Source: Ostrinia nubilalis (Eukaryota > Arthropoda > Insecta > Lepidoptera > Crambidae). From it: 64,000 bases of DNA. Within the stretch, counting starts at the first letter, position 1. The number at the start of each line of letters is the position of its first letter. This document shows, in pieces, positions 1 to 10,326 of this stretch. The position numbers and the translations under genes were made by a program. The DNA lies in the NCBI RefSeq assembly GCF_963855985.1, contig NC_087110.1, forward strand, positions 7,617,001 to 7,681,000, written 5' to 3'. The notes under the pieces are model-generated. The model ran no database searches and was not told the origin of the DNA. It was given only the letters and a program-made list of their open reading frames with translations.

Positions 1-60
1 TAGAGATACTTACATAATAAGATCTGTACATATTTTTTGAGATCGTCAAAATTTATGTGT

Positions 61-340
61 TGTTGCTGCGATGCTCGTAACTCGAAGAGGCGTGTTGATA
101 TGTTGCGAATTGAAATGCTTTTTCTTCATAAAATTGCGTATATTCTCAGTTTCAGTTAATTTTAAGCGTTAAGTCGTTACAAGTATTTGAAAGCGAATCG
201 TCTTATATAATAATTGACAAAAAACATATTTTAAAATTAGTGGGGTGGCTCAGTGGCGCCACTTCAAATTAGTCTATGATGCTAATAATGCCATGGTTAT
301 GACACCGACACAAAATAATGTTACCGTCAACTACTAGACA
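61..340 (-). repeat. 3' LTR of the BEL/Pao element
   Basis: A 280-bp repeat identical by eye to 8762-9041. It is preceded on the plus strand by TGTGT (56-60), the left copy of the target duplication. A G-rich purine tract on the minus strand lies just inside it. Confidence 0.93.
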
Positions 341-389
341 TACCCCCGGCCCTGAAAGTACCCTCTTTCAGCCTAATCATAAAGATGAA

Positions 390-771
390 CTAACAGTCCA
401 CTAGAGGACAAATCTTCACGAAGGCGCGTCGAACGATTCCTGAAGACGTCTGGATGTCAGCAACTCTGCTTACGCCATCCTTCCCGGGAATGGACCTCAC
501 AACGCGTCCAAGGCTCCATTTGAGAGGTGGCTGCTTGTCCTCCTTGATGACAACCAATGTCCCAGGTTGAAGCTCGTTTGTGTTGTTCCTCCATTTCGAT
601 CTCGTCTGAAGTTCGGATATGTACTCCTTGGCCCATCGATCCCAAAAGTGCTGGCGAATTTGCTCCACTCGTTGATAGCGTGAGAGCCGATGAGCAGGTG
701 CGTCTTTCAGGTCATCGGTGGCAGGCGCAGTGAGCGGACGACCAACCAGAAAGTGAGATGGAGTTAAGGCC
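390..771 (-). pseudogene. Detached C-terminal piece of the BEL/Pao polyprotein (DUF5641 type)
   Basis: Minus-strand frame ending at 390. It reads through PSHFLVGRPLTAPA, then QHFWDRWAKEYISELQTRSKW and a basic segment with GTLVVIKED and LGRVV. These are hallmarks of the domain that follows the integrase core in BEL/Pao elements. It is the continuation of the frame at 3389-8422, cut off by the insertion 776-3500. It lacks its own start in context. I describe the two halves only and have not joined them. Confidence 0.85.
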
Positions 772-1486
772 GGGTAGCAGAGAAAATGGCGAAAATGAGG
801 TTTTCATTTTTCATTTTTGAGGTACTAAACAGTAAAATTAAAGGCTAAGATTTTTATTGGGCATAGTTGAGGATATTTTCTAGGGCTATTAACGGATGGA
901 AACACGATTTGATGAAGTTGACTCGATAGAATAAATTCCCAAAGTTACCTCTATTCGTTTTCTATTTATGGTTTTATTTTTAAAATAAGCGATTTGAGAT
1001 TCTAAATCTTTTACTAAACTAAAGTTCAGAAATAACTTGAGGGCTTTTAACGGATGAAATTTTTATATTGCGTCTTATTTAGTTACTATGTTAAAAAATG
1101 TGGAAAAAATCGTCCATGACGGCTTGGACAATCTCAATCAGTCGCGCGGTGGCGCTTACGGAGGACGGACGCGTGTCAGTTTTTTGGCCGTGACAGTTCG
1201 CGATTTGTCAATATTTTTGACAATGATGACTTTGATGAGTCACAGTATAATAATATCAGTGTTACTGGAGAAAGCTTAAATTTTTGATAATTAAAAATTA
1301 TCAATTTTGTCTACCTATTGAAATTTAAATCGTTCGCATCCTTTTAAACGAAGACTACTCATGATACATAGTACATTCCTCAAATATGAGACAAAACCAA
1401 TGAGTTAAAATTACATTTTAATAGTACCTACATACAATCGTCTTACACTCTTTAGAAGAGCACACTGACACAAATAAATAATAAAA

Positions 1487-2575
1487 AATACTGTCTAAGG
1501 TCTGTAGCTAAAGGTCTAAGCTGTAAGATAGAAGAATCTTCTAGCCAAAAAGATGGCAGATGCAGCATATGTCAACGGATTTAAAACTGGAGTTGATGTG
1601 ACTCCTTGTAGACTTGAGTGTCTAGAGCGTCCCTTCCTCCACCATGCGTAAGAATTTTCACAAAAATACTGTCTTAAGGTAGCATCCCTATCGGTTTTCT
1701 ACAGGCTACACTTCGGAGAATGTGCGAAAGAATTACTCGAATTAATTCCACCAGCCCCCTTCCATCATCGGGGAACCAGACGCAGGTTAGCGTACCATCC
1801 CTATATTGTTGACATTCCACCAGCTCGCACTAAGCGTTTCGATGACTCTTTTATAATGCGAACAGCTAGGGACTGGAATTCGTTGCCTGCTGCTGTGTTT
1901 CCCGAAAACTATAATCCGGGCCTCTTCAAGGCGAGAGTGAATAAGCACTTACAGGGCAGATATGTACCATCCTAGACTGCATTCCACTTAACATCAGGTG
2001 CGATTGTGGTCAAATACCTGCCTTGTTATGCATAAAAAAAAATATTACTCCTTGTAGACTTGAGTCTCTAGAGCGTCCCTTCCTCCACCATGCGTAAGAA
2101 TTTTCACAAAAATACTGTCTAAGGTCTGTAGCTAAAGGTCTACGCTGCAAGATGGAAGAATCTTCTAACCAAAAAGATGGCAGATGCAGCAGATGTCAAC
2201 GGATTTAAAACTGGAATTGATGTGACTCCTTGTAGACTTGAGTGTCTAGAGCGTCCCTTCCTCCACCATGCGTAAGAATTTTCACAAAAATACTGTCTAA
2301 GGTCTGTAGCTAAAGGTCTAAGCCGTAAGATAGAAGAATCTTATAGCCAAAAACATGGCAGATGCAGCAGATGTCAACGGATTTAAAACTTGGAGTTCAT
2401 GTGACTCCTTCTAGACTTGAGTCTCTAGAGCGTCCCTTCCTCCACCATGCGTAAAAGTTTTCCAAAAATACTGTCTGAGGTCTGTAATAAAAGTCTAAAC
2501 TGCAAGATAGAAGAATCTTTTAGCCAAAAACATGGCAGATGCAGCATATATCAACGGATTTAAGACTGGACTGGC
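1487..2575 (+). repeat. Tandem array, unit about 179 bp, interrupted by a LINE tail
   Basis: Units starting with the word ACTCCTTGTAGACTTGAG recur near 1601, 2046, 2225 and 2404 (the last with one change). The 2046, 2225 and 2404 units are spaced about 179 bp. Each unit also carries GCGTCCCTTCCTCCACCATG, a CTGTCTAAGGTCTGTAG motif and ATGGCAGATGCAGCA. The first copy is 5'-partial (from about 1487). The second copy is broken by the LINE fragment 1679-2040, with some unit sequence lost at the break. Confidence 0.85.
1679..2040 (+). mobile_element. 5'-truncated LINE tail (end of reverse-transcriptase ORF plus A-rich end)
   Basis: A plus-strand frame reads ...RTARDWNSLPAAVFP... and ends ...GRYVPS at a stop near 1974. 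This matches the usual C-terminus of CR1/Jockey-type retrotransposon polymerases, and an A-run follows (about 2032-2040). It sits inside the tandem array. A second copy of the same tail, reversed, is at 49538-49697. Confidence 0.75.
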
Positions 2576-3388
2576 ACCACCTTGCAATGTCATCCTCTGA
2601 TTGTTATCTGTAATGTAAATTATTTTTAAAATGTATTTAATAAATAAAATGTTCGTTTTATTATTTCAATAATCTGACCTCTCAACTCAACTACACTACA
2701 CAAACACCTTTGTTCGCAACTGTACTGACGAAACCTCGATATTATACCGTTCATTTAAGATGGCAAGCTTTTTGCTGCGGTAATGCACTCCAGGTAACCG
2801 TGTGTCTTACTTATTGCTCATAGTGATTTTCGATACAGAGCCCCGTACATTACGTTATACATAAATTTATTATGGAAAGAAAACACCCAGACCAATACAA
2901 ACAAATATGTATGCAATTTTAGTATGATATTTTTATTTATTAATAAACAAAAAGACTGAACAAAATTGATGCGTGTACTGATTAATGTAATTAACCACAT
3001 GCAAAGCTTTGTAAATTGCAACAACTATAATTTATTATCCAAGCTCTAAATAATCGCTGCTACGAGTAACTGATCATAAAATGTTTTTCCAATCGCTCAA
3101 GCTCCCGAGGATCTACCGATAGGTCGGGTGACGTAATCTTGAAATTCTTTTAGCCGGCGCGGAACTTCCGGAAGGTCGGGTGACGCCACGCCTCTTTGAA
3201 CCGTGTTTACTTTGGCAGTTATATTCTATATTTATTCGATTCTAAAATATATTCCCAAAAATTTTGAAAGTTGTTTTACTTTGTATCACTTGGATATGAT
3301 TTGTATTAGAAAGTGCTGTGAGTGTGACGCTTGAACGGAAGGAAGTCAACCTAACCTAACCAACTGCGTATTTCTAAACTGCGTATTT

Positions 3389-6300
3389 CTATACTGTGTA
3401 GCCGCGAGAGCTCTTTGGCGCGCTGTCTTCGGCGAAGTATTGCGCGCGCAGATTTTGACAGCGCGAAATACCTACTTTAGCAGAAATACCAAGCCTTAAT
3501 GGGTTATAATCTTGCGGATCTGAGGACATAGGACTTAGGGGACGAGAGTTTAGGACAGCCTCTACTTGAGTCAGTACCGTGCCAAACTCCTCATAAGTCA
3601 TGTGCGAGTTCCCTATCACGCGACGCAAGTGATACTTGCAGGATTTAACACCAGCCTCCCACAAACCACCAAAATGAGGCGCATAAGGAGGTATAAAAGT
3701 GAATTTAATGTTTTGATTAGTGGCAAATTCAATTATTTCAGATGAACAATTTGATAAAAACCTTGTAAATTCATTTGCTAGACCAACAAAATTCTTGCCG
3801 TTGTCCGAAAATATTTCATTAGGTTTTCCACGGCGAGAAATAAATCTCTTTAAGGCTAACAAATATGCATCTGTTGAGAGATCAGTGACTAGTTCCAGGT
3901 GCATAGCGCGCGTGACCAAACAGACGAATAAACATATGTAACATTTTGTTACCCTGGATCCTCTACCCTTGCGATTGAGTATGAACATTGGACCCGCATA
4001 GTCGACTCCACAACGCATAAATGGAAAACTAGGAGTTATGCGCTCCTCAGGTAAATTTCCCATCAGAGGAGCCAGAGTTTTGCCTCTCAATCGTTTGCAG
4101 ATTACACAATCATGTACTACCGATCTTGCAATATTCCTACCAGCTATAGGCCACCACATCTCCCTGATGTTGTACAAGAGGGTTTGAGGGCCTGCGTGTA
4201 ATAACTGTTTATGCTCGTGACGGAACAGCAACAACGTAAAGTGATGTTTGGATGAAAGCAAAATCGGATGTTTTTTAATATAGGTGAACTCAGGTGATTG
4301 TTTAATACGCCCGCCAACTCGTAGAATGTTATTTTCGTCCATAAACAAGTTTAATTTTGACAAGTTATGTTTACTATTCAAAGACTTGTGCTTTGAAAGC
4401 GTTGCGTATTCGCTCGGAAACGATTCAAGCTGAACCAGTCTTACTAAAGTTAAGTCAGCTTCCCTCAACTCGTCAACAGTGAGAACGCCTGTGCGTTTTT
4501 CAACTTTATTGCGCGCGTTATAGATAAAGCGGTGTACATACGCCATGGCACGTCTCATGCGGGCGAATTGAGAGAATCTAACGAATGGAAAAACGTTACA
4601 AGACTCTGTCTGTTCGGATACAAGTGAGTACGTAGCACCTGACTTTAATTCTTTCAGACCGTCATCATGTATGGGGTGTGATTCTACTGGCATCTCTGTA
4701 CAACTAAAACTGTGATCACTCAGGAATTCAGGGCCCTCCCACCATAAAGATGAAGTAGAAAGGTCATCCATACTGACGCCACGCGAAACTAAATCAGCTG
4801 GATTTTCCTTCCCACTGACATGACGCCTCGGAAGTCCCTTTGTTAGCTCATGTATTTCAGCAGTTCTATTTTGCACAAAGGTTTTTTGTAAGTTTGGAGA
4901 CATGTGTAACCACCCTAACACTATCGTTGAATCGGTCCAAAATATTATGTTCTCAAAGTGACAATGAAGAGATGTACGTACTTTGTCGTAAAGCCTTGCA
5001 CCCAGTAAAGCACCACATAGCTCGAGCCTAGGTATGCTAACTGGCTTGATGGGTGCGACCTTGCCCTTAGAAAATAACAATCTAACCGTGATGCCCTGCT
5101 GTGTTATTGTACGTACGTAAATACAAGCGCCATACGCAGTCTGCGATGCATCGGTAAAGATATGTAATTCTATACGTATAGCGTCGCTAGCTATAGCCTG
5201 GCGTGGTATGCGTATTGTATTGAGCGCAGACAAGCCATTCACGAAACGATTCCATGCGCGCACGACGTCACTCGGGACCTCATCGTCCCAGTCCAATTGT
5301 AATAACCAAAGTCGTTGTAATAAAACCTTAACCATCACTATAGTTGGACTCAACAATCCCAGGGGATCAAATATCTGTGACACATGTGATAAAATAGTAC
5401 GCTTAGTTAATTTAGAAATATCAGTATTTAATTTTGTTTGAAAATGAAATTCATCTGTAGTGTGAAACAAACCTAAACCCAAAGTTTTGCTGTGAACGTT
5501 ATCTCCTAATGATAAGTCTTTGTAGTCACCGAATGAAGTTAAATGTTGATCACACTTGAAGTTAAAAACCCACTTTCGTAACGGAAAGCAACCTGATTTT
5601 AAAACGTCCTTTGTTTTTTCGCATAATTTTAATAAATCTAATTTATTGTCCAAACTTAAAATCATGTCATCTACGTAAAAATGATCATTAATGACACCTT
5701 TAACTTCAGGGTCGATGCAATCCAGCGCAATTTGTTTTAAACACCTCACGCTGAGAAATGGTGCGGAGGCTGTCCCGTAGGTCACAGTGTTCAAACGATA
5801 AATACCTAACGTTTCGGATGGATCGTCCCGCCATAGAATCAGCTGCAGGTCGCGCTGTGACTCATGCACTAAGCATTGTCGGTACATCTTTTCGATATCT
5901 GCGCATGCAGTATACCTATGTTGCCTAAATCGCAGTAAAATAGATACTAGGTCACTCTGTAATGGCGGTCCTACAAGCTGAATATCATTTAAGGATTTTC
6001 CGCTGCTGGATGCGGCGCTGGCATCGAAGACAGCACGCAACTTGGTGGTAGTGCTGTGCTCACGAAACACACCGTGATGAGGCATGAAAAAGTGAGGCGT
6101 TTCGTAAGAATGCACGCGTGTCATGTGACCTAGGTTTATGTATTCATGAATAAACTCGCTATATAATTTTTTATAATCTGGATTGCGATCTAGGCGTTTT
6201 TCTAAGGCTAAGAAACGACGTTCAGCCTGTGAAAATGATTCACCTAACGTATCAGGGGATTCTTTAAATGGAATACGTACGCAGAACCTTCCGTCACTTT

Positions 6301-8422
6301 CACGCGTAGTCGTTGTAACGAAATGTTCCTCGCACGCGTGCTCCTCGTCAGAGAGCACCTTACCAGCCCTGGGCAGCTCCTCAAGCTCCCAGAACTGCCG
6401 AAGCTGCGCGTCTATGCCGTCAAGCGAATGGCTGAAATTGCAGAGAACAGACCTATTATTATTGCGTGTATGTAAAGGGCCTGACACAATCCAGCCTAGC
6501 AAAGTGTTTTGTAAATAAGGTCCGTTTGACAACCTTAATTTACCATCGCATAATAATTCCCAAAATATGTCAGCACCTAGTAATAGGTCTATATCATGAG
6601 ACTCGTAATATTGCGGATCAGCCAGCTGCATGTTGTTAGGAATCCTAAACTGTTGTGCGCTATGTTTGCATGTGGCTGGCAGTGTAGACGTAATATTAGG
6701 CAAAACAAAACATCGTAAGTTTGAAGTAAACTCGGTAATGCGCGATTTTATAATGATGTCACACAGTTGCGTAGATTGTGTGATTGAGTTACCTATCCCT
6801 CGAATTTCGTATGTGGACTGTATTATATTAGCGTTTAATTTGTCGCTTAATTGTTTTGAAATAAAACAGTGTTGGCTGCCACTGTCAAGTAATGCGCGAG
6901 CCATATGATAACGGTTGTTTACATCGGCTACTTCGATCAACGCCGTCGATAGTAAAACAGCGCCTACACGCACAGATTGACTGTCATTATCAATGTGTGC
7001 ATTATTTACCTGCGAAACTGGAATTTGCATTGTGATGGAGCCCGCGGGCGCTGAGGCTGCGGGGGGCGTGCGCTCAGCGCTGAAGGTGTGGAGGGACACC
7101 GCTCGATCAGTCTCGGATGAGTCGTTGTGAATTAATGTGTTATGTTTTTTGTTACACTTACGACACGGTCCGAACCTACATGAATCTAACGTATGTCCCG
7201 AACGTAAACAGTTTTCACACAACTTATGTTTAGTGATTAGGTTCAACTTAGTGTCCAAGTCGGAACCTAGAAATCTTTGGCACGCGTATAATGAGTGATC
7301 GGCACTACACATTAGGCATTTTTTGTTAGAAGTGAAACGTTGATGCGGCTTATTGGTGGAAACATTGCAGTGAACTTTGTTATTTTGCGATGAGAAGTTA
7401 TGTTTTTTATTTTCATTATTGAACTTTATACTAGGGCTATGTGATACCAGCAATGTTTCCAGCATGTCAGCACGATCCTTAAGAAATTTGATTAAATCGT
7501 CTACCTTGAGAGCTTTCTTAGAATCTGCGTGATTTAAACTTGTGCCTTTGTACTGTTCCCACTCACGCTCAGTAGTCTCGTCTAATTTTGAGGTTATTAT
7601 GTAAATAACTAAAGTGTCCCAGTGTTCTGTGGGTTCACCTAGTATTTTTAATGCACGTAAGTTTTTGAGTATTGTATCTATGAGACGTCTGAGTGAATGT
7701 GGAGACTCCTTAGGGAGTTTGGTGATGGAAAACAGTGATTTTACATGATTGTGCACTAGCAAACGATTGTTATTGTATCTGTTTAGGAGTAGCTCCCATG
7801 CTACTGAATAGTTGGCTGCAGAGAACTCTAAGGAATCGATAACCAGCTCTGCGCTTCCCTTTAATGAGGATTTCAGGTAATGAAATTTCTGTATGTTCGA
7901 GATTTCATTAGAGTTATGCACTAGGGAAACAAAGGTATCTCGAAATTCGAGCCAATGCTCACACACACCGTCAAATGTAGGCATATTTATGGTCGGTAAT
8001 TTAATCGATTGTAATGAACCACTAGGCACCTTAGAAGATTCACTGACCTCTGAATATGAGCTTAGAATGCATTCACATAGGGCTAGGATACTGTAGCAGC
8101 TCTCTTCAAACTGATCGCGTTGTGTTAATTGTTCTTCTAATCCTGAGTCTGATACAGTTAGTTCTATTCGTGTTTGAAGAGTGCTGAATTCAGTGAGCAA
8201 GTCATTTATGCCTTTCATGCGTAACTTTAAATCTATGCGTTTTTGAACGGGTAAATCTTGATTATCGAGAGTATTTATGTAATTTGACATTCTCGTTAAC
8301 CTGCCCTTTAGAATTCCCCGTGTTTTGACTAACTCCTTAAGCACATTATTGTCACTTGGCTCAGAGAGAGCAAGATTGAACGGTGACTTTTCTGATGTCA
8401 TTATGGTGATTTGTGGAAACAC
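3389..8422 (-). CDS. BEL/Pao gag-pol polyprotein, 3' end disrupted
   Basis: A 1677-residue frame encoding most of a BEL/Pao polyprotein. In order, with approximate residues: a gag-like domain of the DUF1759 type (150-300, motif MPTFDG); a Cys/His zinc-knuckle cluster (365-415, including CENCLRSGHTLDSC); an aspartic protease of the DUF1758 type with active site LLDSGS (about 512); a reverse transcriptase with YVDD (about 917); an RNase H with FTDAS (about 1092); an integrase zinc region (HDCVICKRL, about 1439); and an integrase core with its D, D and E residues (VDYAGP about 1473, SDNGKNF about 1540, GLWEAGV about 1588). The family frame holds to about residue 1640 (SSDPQDYNP). The last 35 or so residues come from the inserted DNA that begins at 3500. 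The missing C-terminus is found at 390-775. Start: the first Met of the frame, with a second Met eight codons in. All catalytic motifs appear intact, and the break is only at the C-terminal end. Confidence 0.92.
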   Translation of the reverse strand: MFPQITIMTSEKSPFNLALSEPSDNNVLKELVKTRGILKGRLTRMSNYINTLDNQDLPVQKRIDLKLRMKGINDLLTEFSTLQTRIELTVSDSGLEEQLTQRDQFEESCYSILALCECILSSYSEVSESSKVPSGSLQSIKLPTINMPTFDGVCEHWLEFRDTFVSLVHNSNEISNIQKFHYLKSSLKGSAELVIDSLEFSAANYSVAWELLLNRYNNNRLLVHNHVKSLFSITKLPKESPHSLRRLIDTILKNLRALKILGEPTEHWDTLVIYIITSKLDETTEREWEQYKGTSLNHADSKKALKVDDLIKFLKDRADMLETLLVSHSPSIKFNNENKKHNFSSQNNKVHCNVSTNKPHQRFTSNKKCLMCSADHSLYACQRFLGSDLDTKLNLITKHKLCENCLRSGHTLDSCRFGPCRKCNKKHNTLIHNDSSETDRAVSLHTFSAERTPPAASAPAGSITMQIPVSQVNNAHIDNDSQSVRVGAVLLSTALIEVADVNNRYHMARALLDSGSQHCFISKQLSDKLNANIIQSTYEIRGIGNSITQSTQLCDIIIKSRITEFTSNLRCFVLPNITSTLPATCKHSAQQFRIPNNMQLADPQYYESHDIDLLLGADIFWELLCDGKLRLSNGPYLQNTLLGWIVSGPLHTRNNNRSVLCNFSHSLDGIDAQLRQFWELEELPRAGKVLSDEEHACEEHFVTTTTRESDGRFCVRIPFKESPDTLGESFSQAERRFLALEKRLDRNPDYKKLYSEFIHEYINLGHMTRVHSYETPHFFMPHHGVFREHSTTTKLRAVFDASAASSSGKSLNDIQLVGPPLQSDLVSILLRFRQHRYTACADIEKMYRQCLVHESQRDLQLILWRDDPSETLGIYRLNTVTYGTASAPFLSVRCLKQIALDCIDPEVKGVINDHFYVDDMILSLDNKLDLLKLCEKTKDVLKSGCFPLRKWVFNFKCDQHLTSFGDYKDLSLGDNVHSKTLGLGLFHTTDEFHFQTKLNTDISKLTKRTILSHVSQIFDPLGLLSPTIVMVKVLLQRLWLLQLDWDDEVPSDVVRAWNRFVNGLSALNTIRIPRQAIASDAIRIELHIFTDASQTAYGACIYVRTITQQGITVRLLFSKGKVAPIKPVSIPRLELCGALLGARLYDKVRTSLHCHFENIIFWTDSTIVLGWLHMSPNLQKTFVQNRTAEIHELTKGLPRRHVSGKENPADLVSRGVSMDDLSTSSLWWEGPEFLSDHSFSCTEMPVESHPIHDDGLKELKSGATYSLVSEQTESCNVFPFVRFSQFARMRRAMAYVHRFIYNARNKVEKRTGVLTVDELREADLTLVRLVQLESFPSEYATLSKHKSLNSKHNLSKLNLFMDENNILRVGGRIKQSPEFTYIKKHPILLSSKHHFTLLLFRHEHKQLLHAGPQTLLYNIREMWWPIAGRNIARSVVHDCVICKRLRGKTLAPLMGNLPEERITPSFPFMRCGVDYAGPMFILNRKGRGSRVTKCYICLFVCLVTRAMHLELVTDLSTDAYLLALKRFISRRGKPNEIFSDNGKNFVGLANEFTRFLSNCSSEIIEFATNQNIKFTFIPPYAPHFGGLWEAGVKSCKYHLRRVIGNSHMTYEEFGTVLTQVEAVLNSRPLSPMSSDPQDYNPLRLGISAKVGISRCQNLRAQYFAEDSAPKSSRGYTV

Positions 8423-8761
8423 TTACGGTTTAATCCTGGTGTGTAGGCGGATGCTAGATGCCGTAGCACAGATTGAATGGATGAATGCAAGCACTGGAAT
8501 GAGAAATTAAGCACAGTATCAACACAAGAGAAGCTGGGGAGGCAGGTTAGGGAAAGAATGGCTGGCCGTACCGAAATGCGCTTTGTAGTTTGTAGACCTG
8601 CTGCAGACTTTCACGACGTCTTAACCGGGTGCCTTTCCTCAGTCTTCGTCCTCTATGCACGTTTTGGATGGCTTTTCTTCACCTTGCGATGTGTGAAGTT
8701 GCACGAAGTCCAAGGGTCGCCGAGCCTTTTCTGTAGTTAATTCGGCCGCGAAGGAACACAA

Positions 8762-9041
8762 TGTTGCTGCGATGCTCGTAACTCGAAGAGGCGTGTTGAT
8801 ATGTTGCGAATTGAAATGCTTTTTCTTCATAAAATTGCGTATATTCTCAGTTTCAGTTAATTTTAAGCGTTAAGTCGTTACAAGTATTTGAAAGCGAATC
8901 GTCTTATATAATAATTGACAAAAAACATATTTTAAAATTAGTGGGGTGGCTCAGTGGCGCCACTTCAAATTAGTCTATGATGCTAATAATGCCATGGTTA
9001 TGACACCGACACAAAATAATGTTACCGTCAACTACTAGACA
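8762..9041 (-). repeat. 5' LTR of the BEL/Pao element
   Basis: A 280-bp direct repeat identical by eye to 61-340, with TG...CA ends when read on either strand. It is followed on the plus side by TGTGT, the right copy of the target duplication. Given the minus-strand polyprotein, this copy should hold the promoter. Confidence 0.93.
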
Positions 9042-9227
9042 TGTGTATTTTAAAACAAAATACCTATCAAAAATTTTTTAATGCAAGTTAACCTCTCGTG
9101 CTAAAAGTGCTTGTGTTACGGGCTTAGGGCTTACGGATTAGGCCGAGCCTTGTTCGTAGGTCTAATTCCCTATTATATGGATCACAAGCGTAAAATTCTT
9201 TTTAATACCATTTACCTACATTTTCAG

Positions 9228-9371
9228 ATACCAGTTCAACGCGACCCACAGCGGCACTCACTTCTGGCACTCGCACTCTGGCATGCAGCGGGCCGACGGC
9301 GCCGCCGGCTCCTTCATCGTGAGGAAGCCCAAGTCGCAGGACCCTCACGGGCCGCTCTATGACTATGACAG
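9228..9371 (+). CDS. Laccase-type multicopper oxidase, exon with HxH copper site
   Basis: First exon of the host gene visible here. The acceptor is TTTTCAG (9221-9227) and the donor is AG|GTAAAT. It enters with one base completing a codon and leaves with two, so its 144 nt are frame-neutral. It encodes the end of the first cupredoxin domain, including [13 protein letters not shown] with the HxH pair that binds type 2/3 copper, then [19 protein letters not shown]. Multicopper oxidases couple one-electron oxidation of phenols or catechols to four-electron reduction of oxygen. Insect members act outside the cell in cuticle tanning, metal handling or other roles. Upstream exons (signal peptide and the first HWHG) must lie left of the window, because nothing laccase-like precedes this exon here. 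A shorter tandem copy lies at 9891-10016. Confidence 0.9.
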
Positions 9372-9524
9372 GTAAATAACGTCATCCTCATCATCATGCA
9401 CATCATTAAGTCGAGGAAACTTACAGGAATAACCCTATCTAAACTATCAGAGGAATCTACACTCCCCACTTTGGCGAGGTAAATCTTTATGCATCATCAA
9501 ATTCAAATTCAAATATTTTATTCA

Positions 9525-9690
9525 GGACATAGGCCTTTTCCAGGGCATTTATACACGTCCCAAATATAGCTTGCCCTACCACCACTTCGGGACAACATGG
9601 GCTGGTGCTGAGAAGTGGCGGCAGCCAATAGCAGTCCATCGTTATTGTAAGCTTTCCAAGAAGCGTCACAAAGCTCGATTTGCTTTTTCA
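9525..9690 (-). mobile_element. LINE 3' tail between duplicated exons
   Basis: Matches, in reverse, the tail that ends the LINE at 46136-49125 (the CAGCACTGGCCCA / CTTCGGGACA type of words). It ends on the plus-strand left with TCAAATTCAAATTCAAATAT, the short tandem tail typical of such insertions. It lies between the two copies of the copper-site exon. Confidence 0.6.
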
Positions 9691-9890
9691 TTGAACCTCT
9701 AGCTAGAGGTAGCAGGCAGTCGTCAGCTCTACGCTAAGTTTTAGGAGACGTGGTCGCTATTTTAGAATTCTCCATTCCAAATGGATTATGACACAATAGT
9801 ACCGGCGAATGAGCATAGTAACAGCACATCATATTACAAATTATTGCAAAATCATTCGTATTAGAACTACATAAGGTTCCATAGTGTTAG

Positions 9891-10016
9891 CGGCACTCAC
9901 TTCTGGCACTCGCACTCCGGCATGCAGCGGTCCGACGGCGCCGCCGGCTCCTTCATAGTGAGGAAGCCTAAGCCTAAGTCGCAGGACCCTCACGGGCCGC
10001 TCTATGACTACGACAG
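9891..10016 (+). CDS. Partial tandem copy of the laccase copper-site exon (possible alternative exon)
   Basis: Repeats the exon at 9228-9371 from its serine-glycine position on. It lacks the first eight codons, gains a two-codon insertion (KPKPKSQ instead of KPKSQ) and has one Ala-to-Ser change; other differences are synonymous. It is preceded directly by GTTAG, which could act as an acceptor, and followed by a normal donor AG|GTAATT. Entry and exit phases equal those of the first copy (126 nt, frame-neutral), so it could replace it or be added to it. The polypyrimidine tract is poor, so it may also be a silent duplicate. The intron sequence after the donor is also duplicated for about 40 bp. 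Confidence 0.55.
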
Positions 10017-10326
10017 GTAATTAACGTCATCCTCATTATTATCCTCATCATCATCATCAGATCATTAAGTCCACAGCAGAAGTATTTTTTGAAATTGCTG
10101 AAATTGCCGGAGTTAGATTTTTGCAAGACAGACAACATTGAAAACGCAGACAATCATTTATTTTTTAAAGAAAGTGCTGGTTGTTTCTCGCTTATGTTTA
10201 GGTACGAGTAAACTTGTAGTCTCCATACTTTATAGACATTTATTATGTACAAGGTTTTACATATAATTTACGAGAAACAAATAGAGGAGGAGAATAGAGG
10301 AGGTAGCCTATACTCTCTGGCCAGGT

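Larger units (their letters stand above)
776..3500. mobile_element. 2.7-kb insertion inside the BEL/Pao integrase C-terminus
   Basis: The polyprotein frame is continuous on either side but broken here. GGGT occurs at both edges (772-775 and 3501-3504), which fits a 4-bp target duplication. The ends start AGCAGAG and finish CCTTAAT, and I see no clear terminal inverted repeat. The contents are low-complexity AT-rich DNA, a satellite-like array (1487-2575) broken by a LINE tail (1679-2040), and a GC-richer right end with two copies of a GGTCGGGTGACG motif near 3122 and 3176. Superfamily unknown; it may be a composite. Confidence 0.6.
61..9041 (-). mobile_element. BEL/Pao LTR retrotransposon, antisense in laccase intron
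   Basis: A complete LTR element. The two 280-bp direct repeats (61-340 and 8762-9041) begin TGTTG and end GACA, and I see no difference between them. The five bases before the left LTR (56-60) and after the right one (9042-9046) are both TGTGT, a target-site duplication of the length usual for BEL/Pao. The coding strand is minus, so the 5' LTR is the right-hand one. A purine-rich stretch that could be the polypurine tract abuts the 3' LTR at about 341-352. The polyprotein gives the family: gag-like region, retropepsin, RT, RNase H and integrase in BEL/Pao order. It lies upstream of the first visible laccase exon, in reverse orientation. Identical LTRs imply recent insertion, but a 2.7-kb insert (776-3500) splits its coding region, so this copy is probably not autonomous. 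Confidence 0.93.

Noticed and set aside
390..668. An independent 92-residue gene
   Set aside because: It is the displaced C-terminal part of the BEL/Pao polyprotein, recognisable by the FWDRW and GTLVVIKED motifs.
3345..3362. CCTAACCTAACC resembling the insect telomere repeat TTAGG
   Set aside because: Only two to three units, inside a transposon insert; too short to mean anything.
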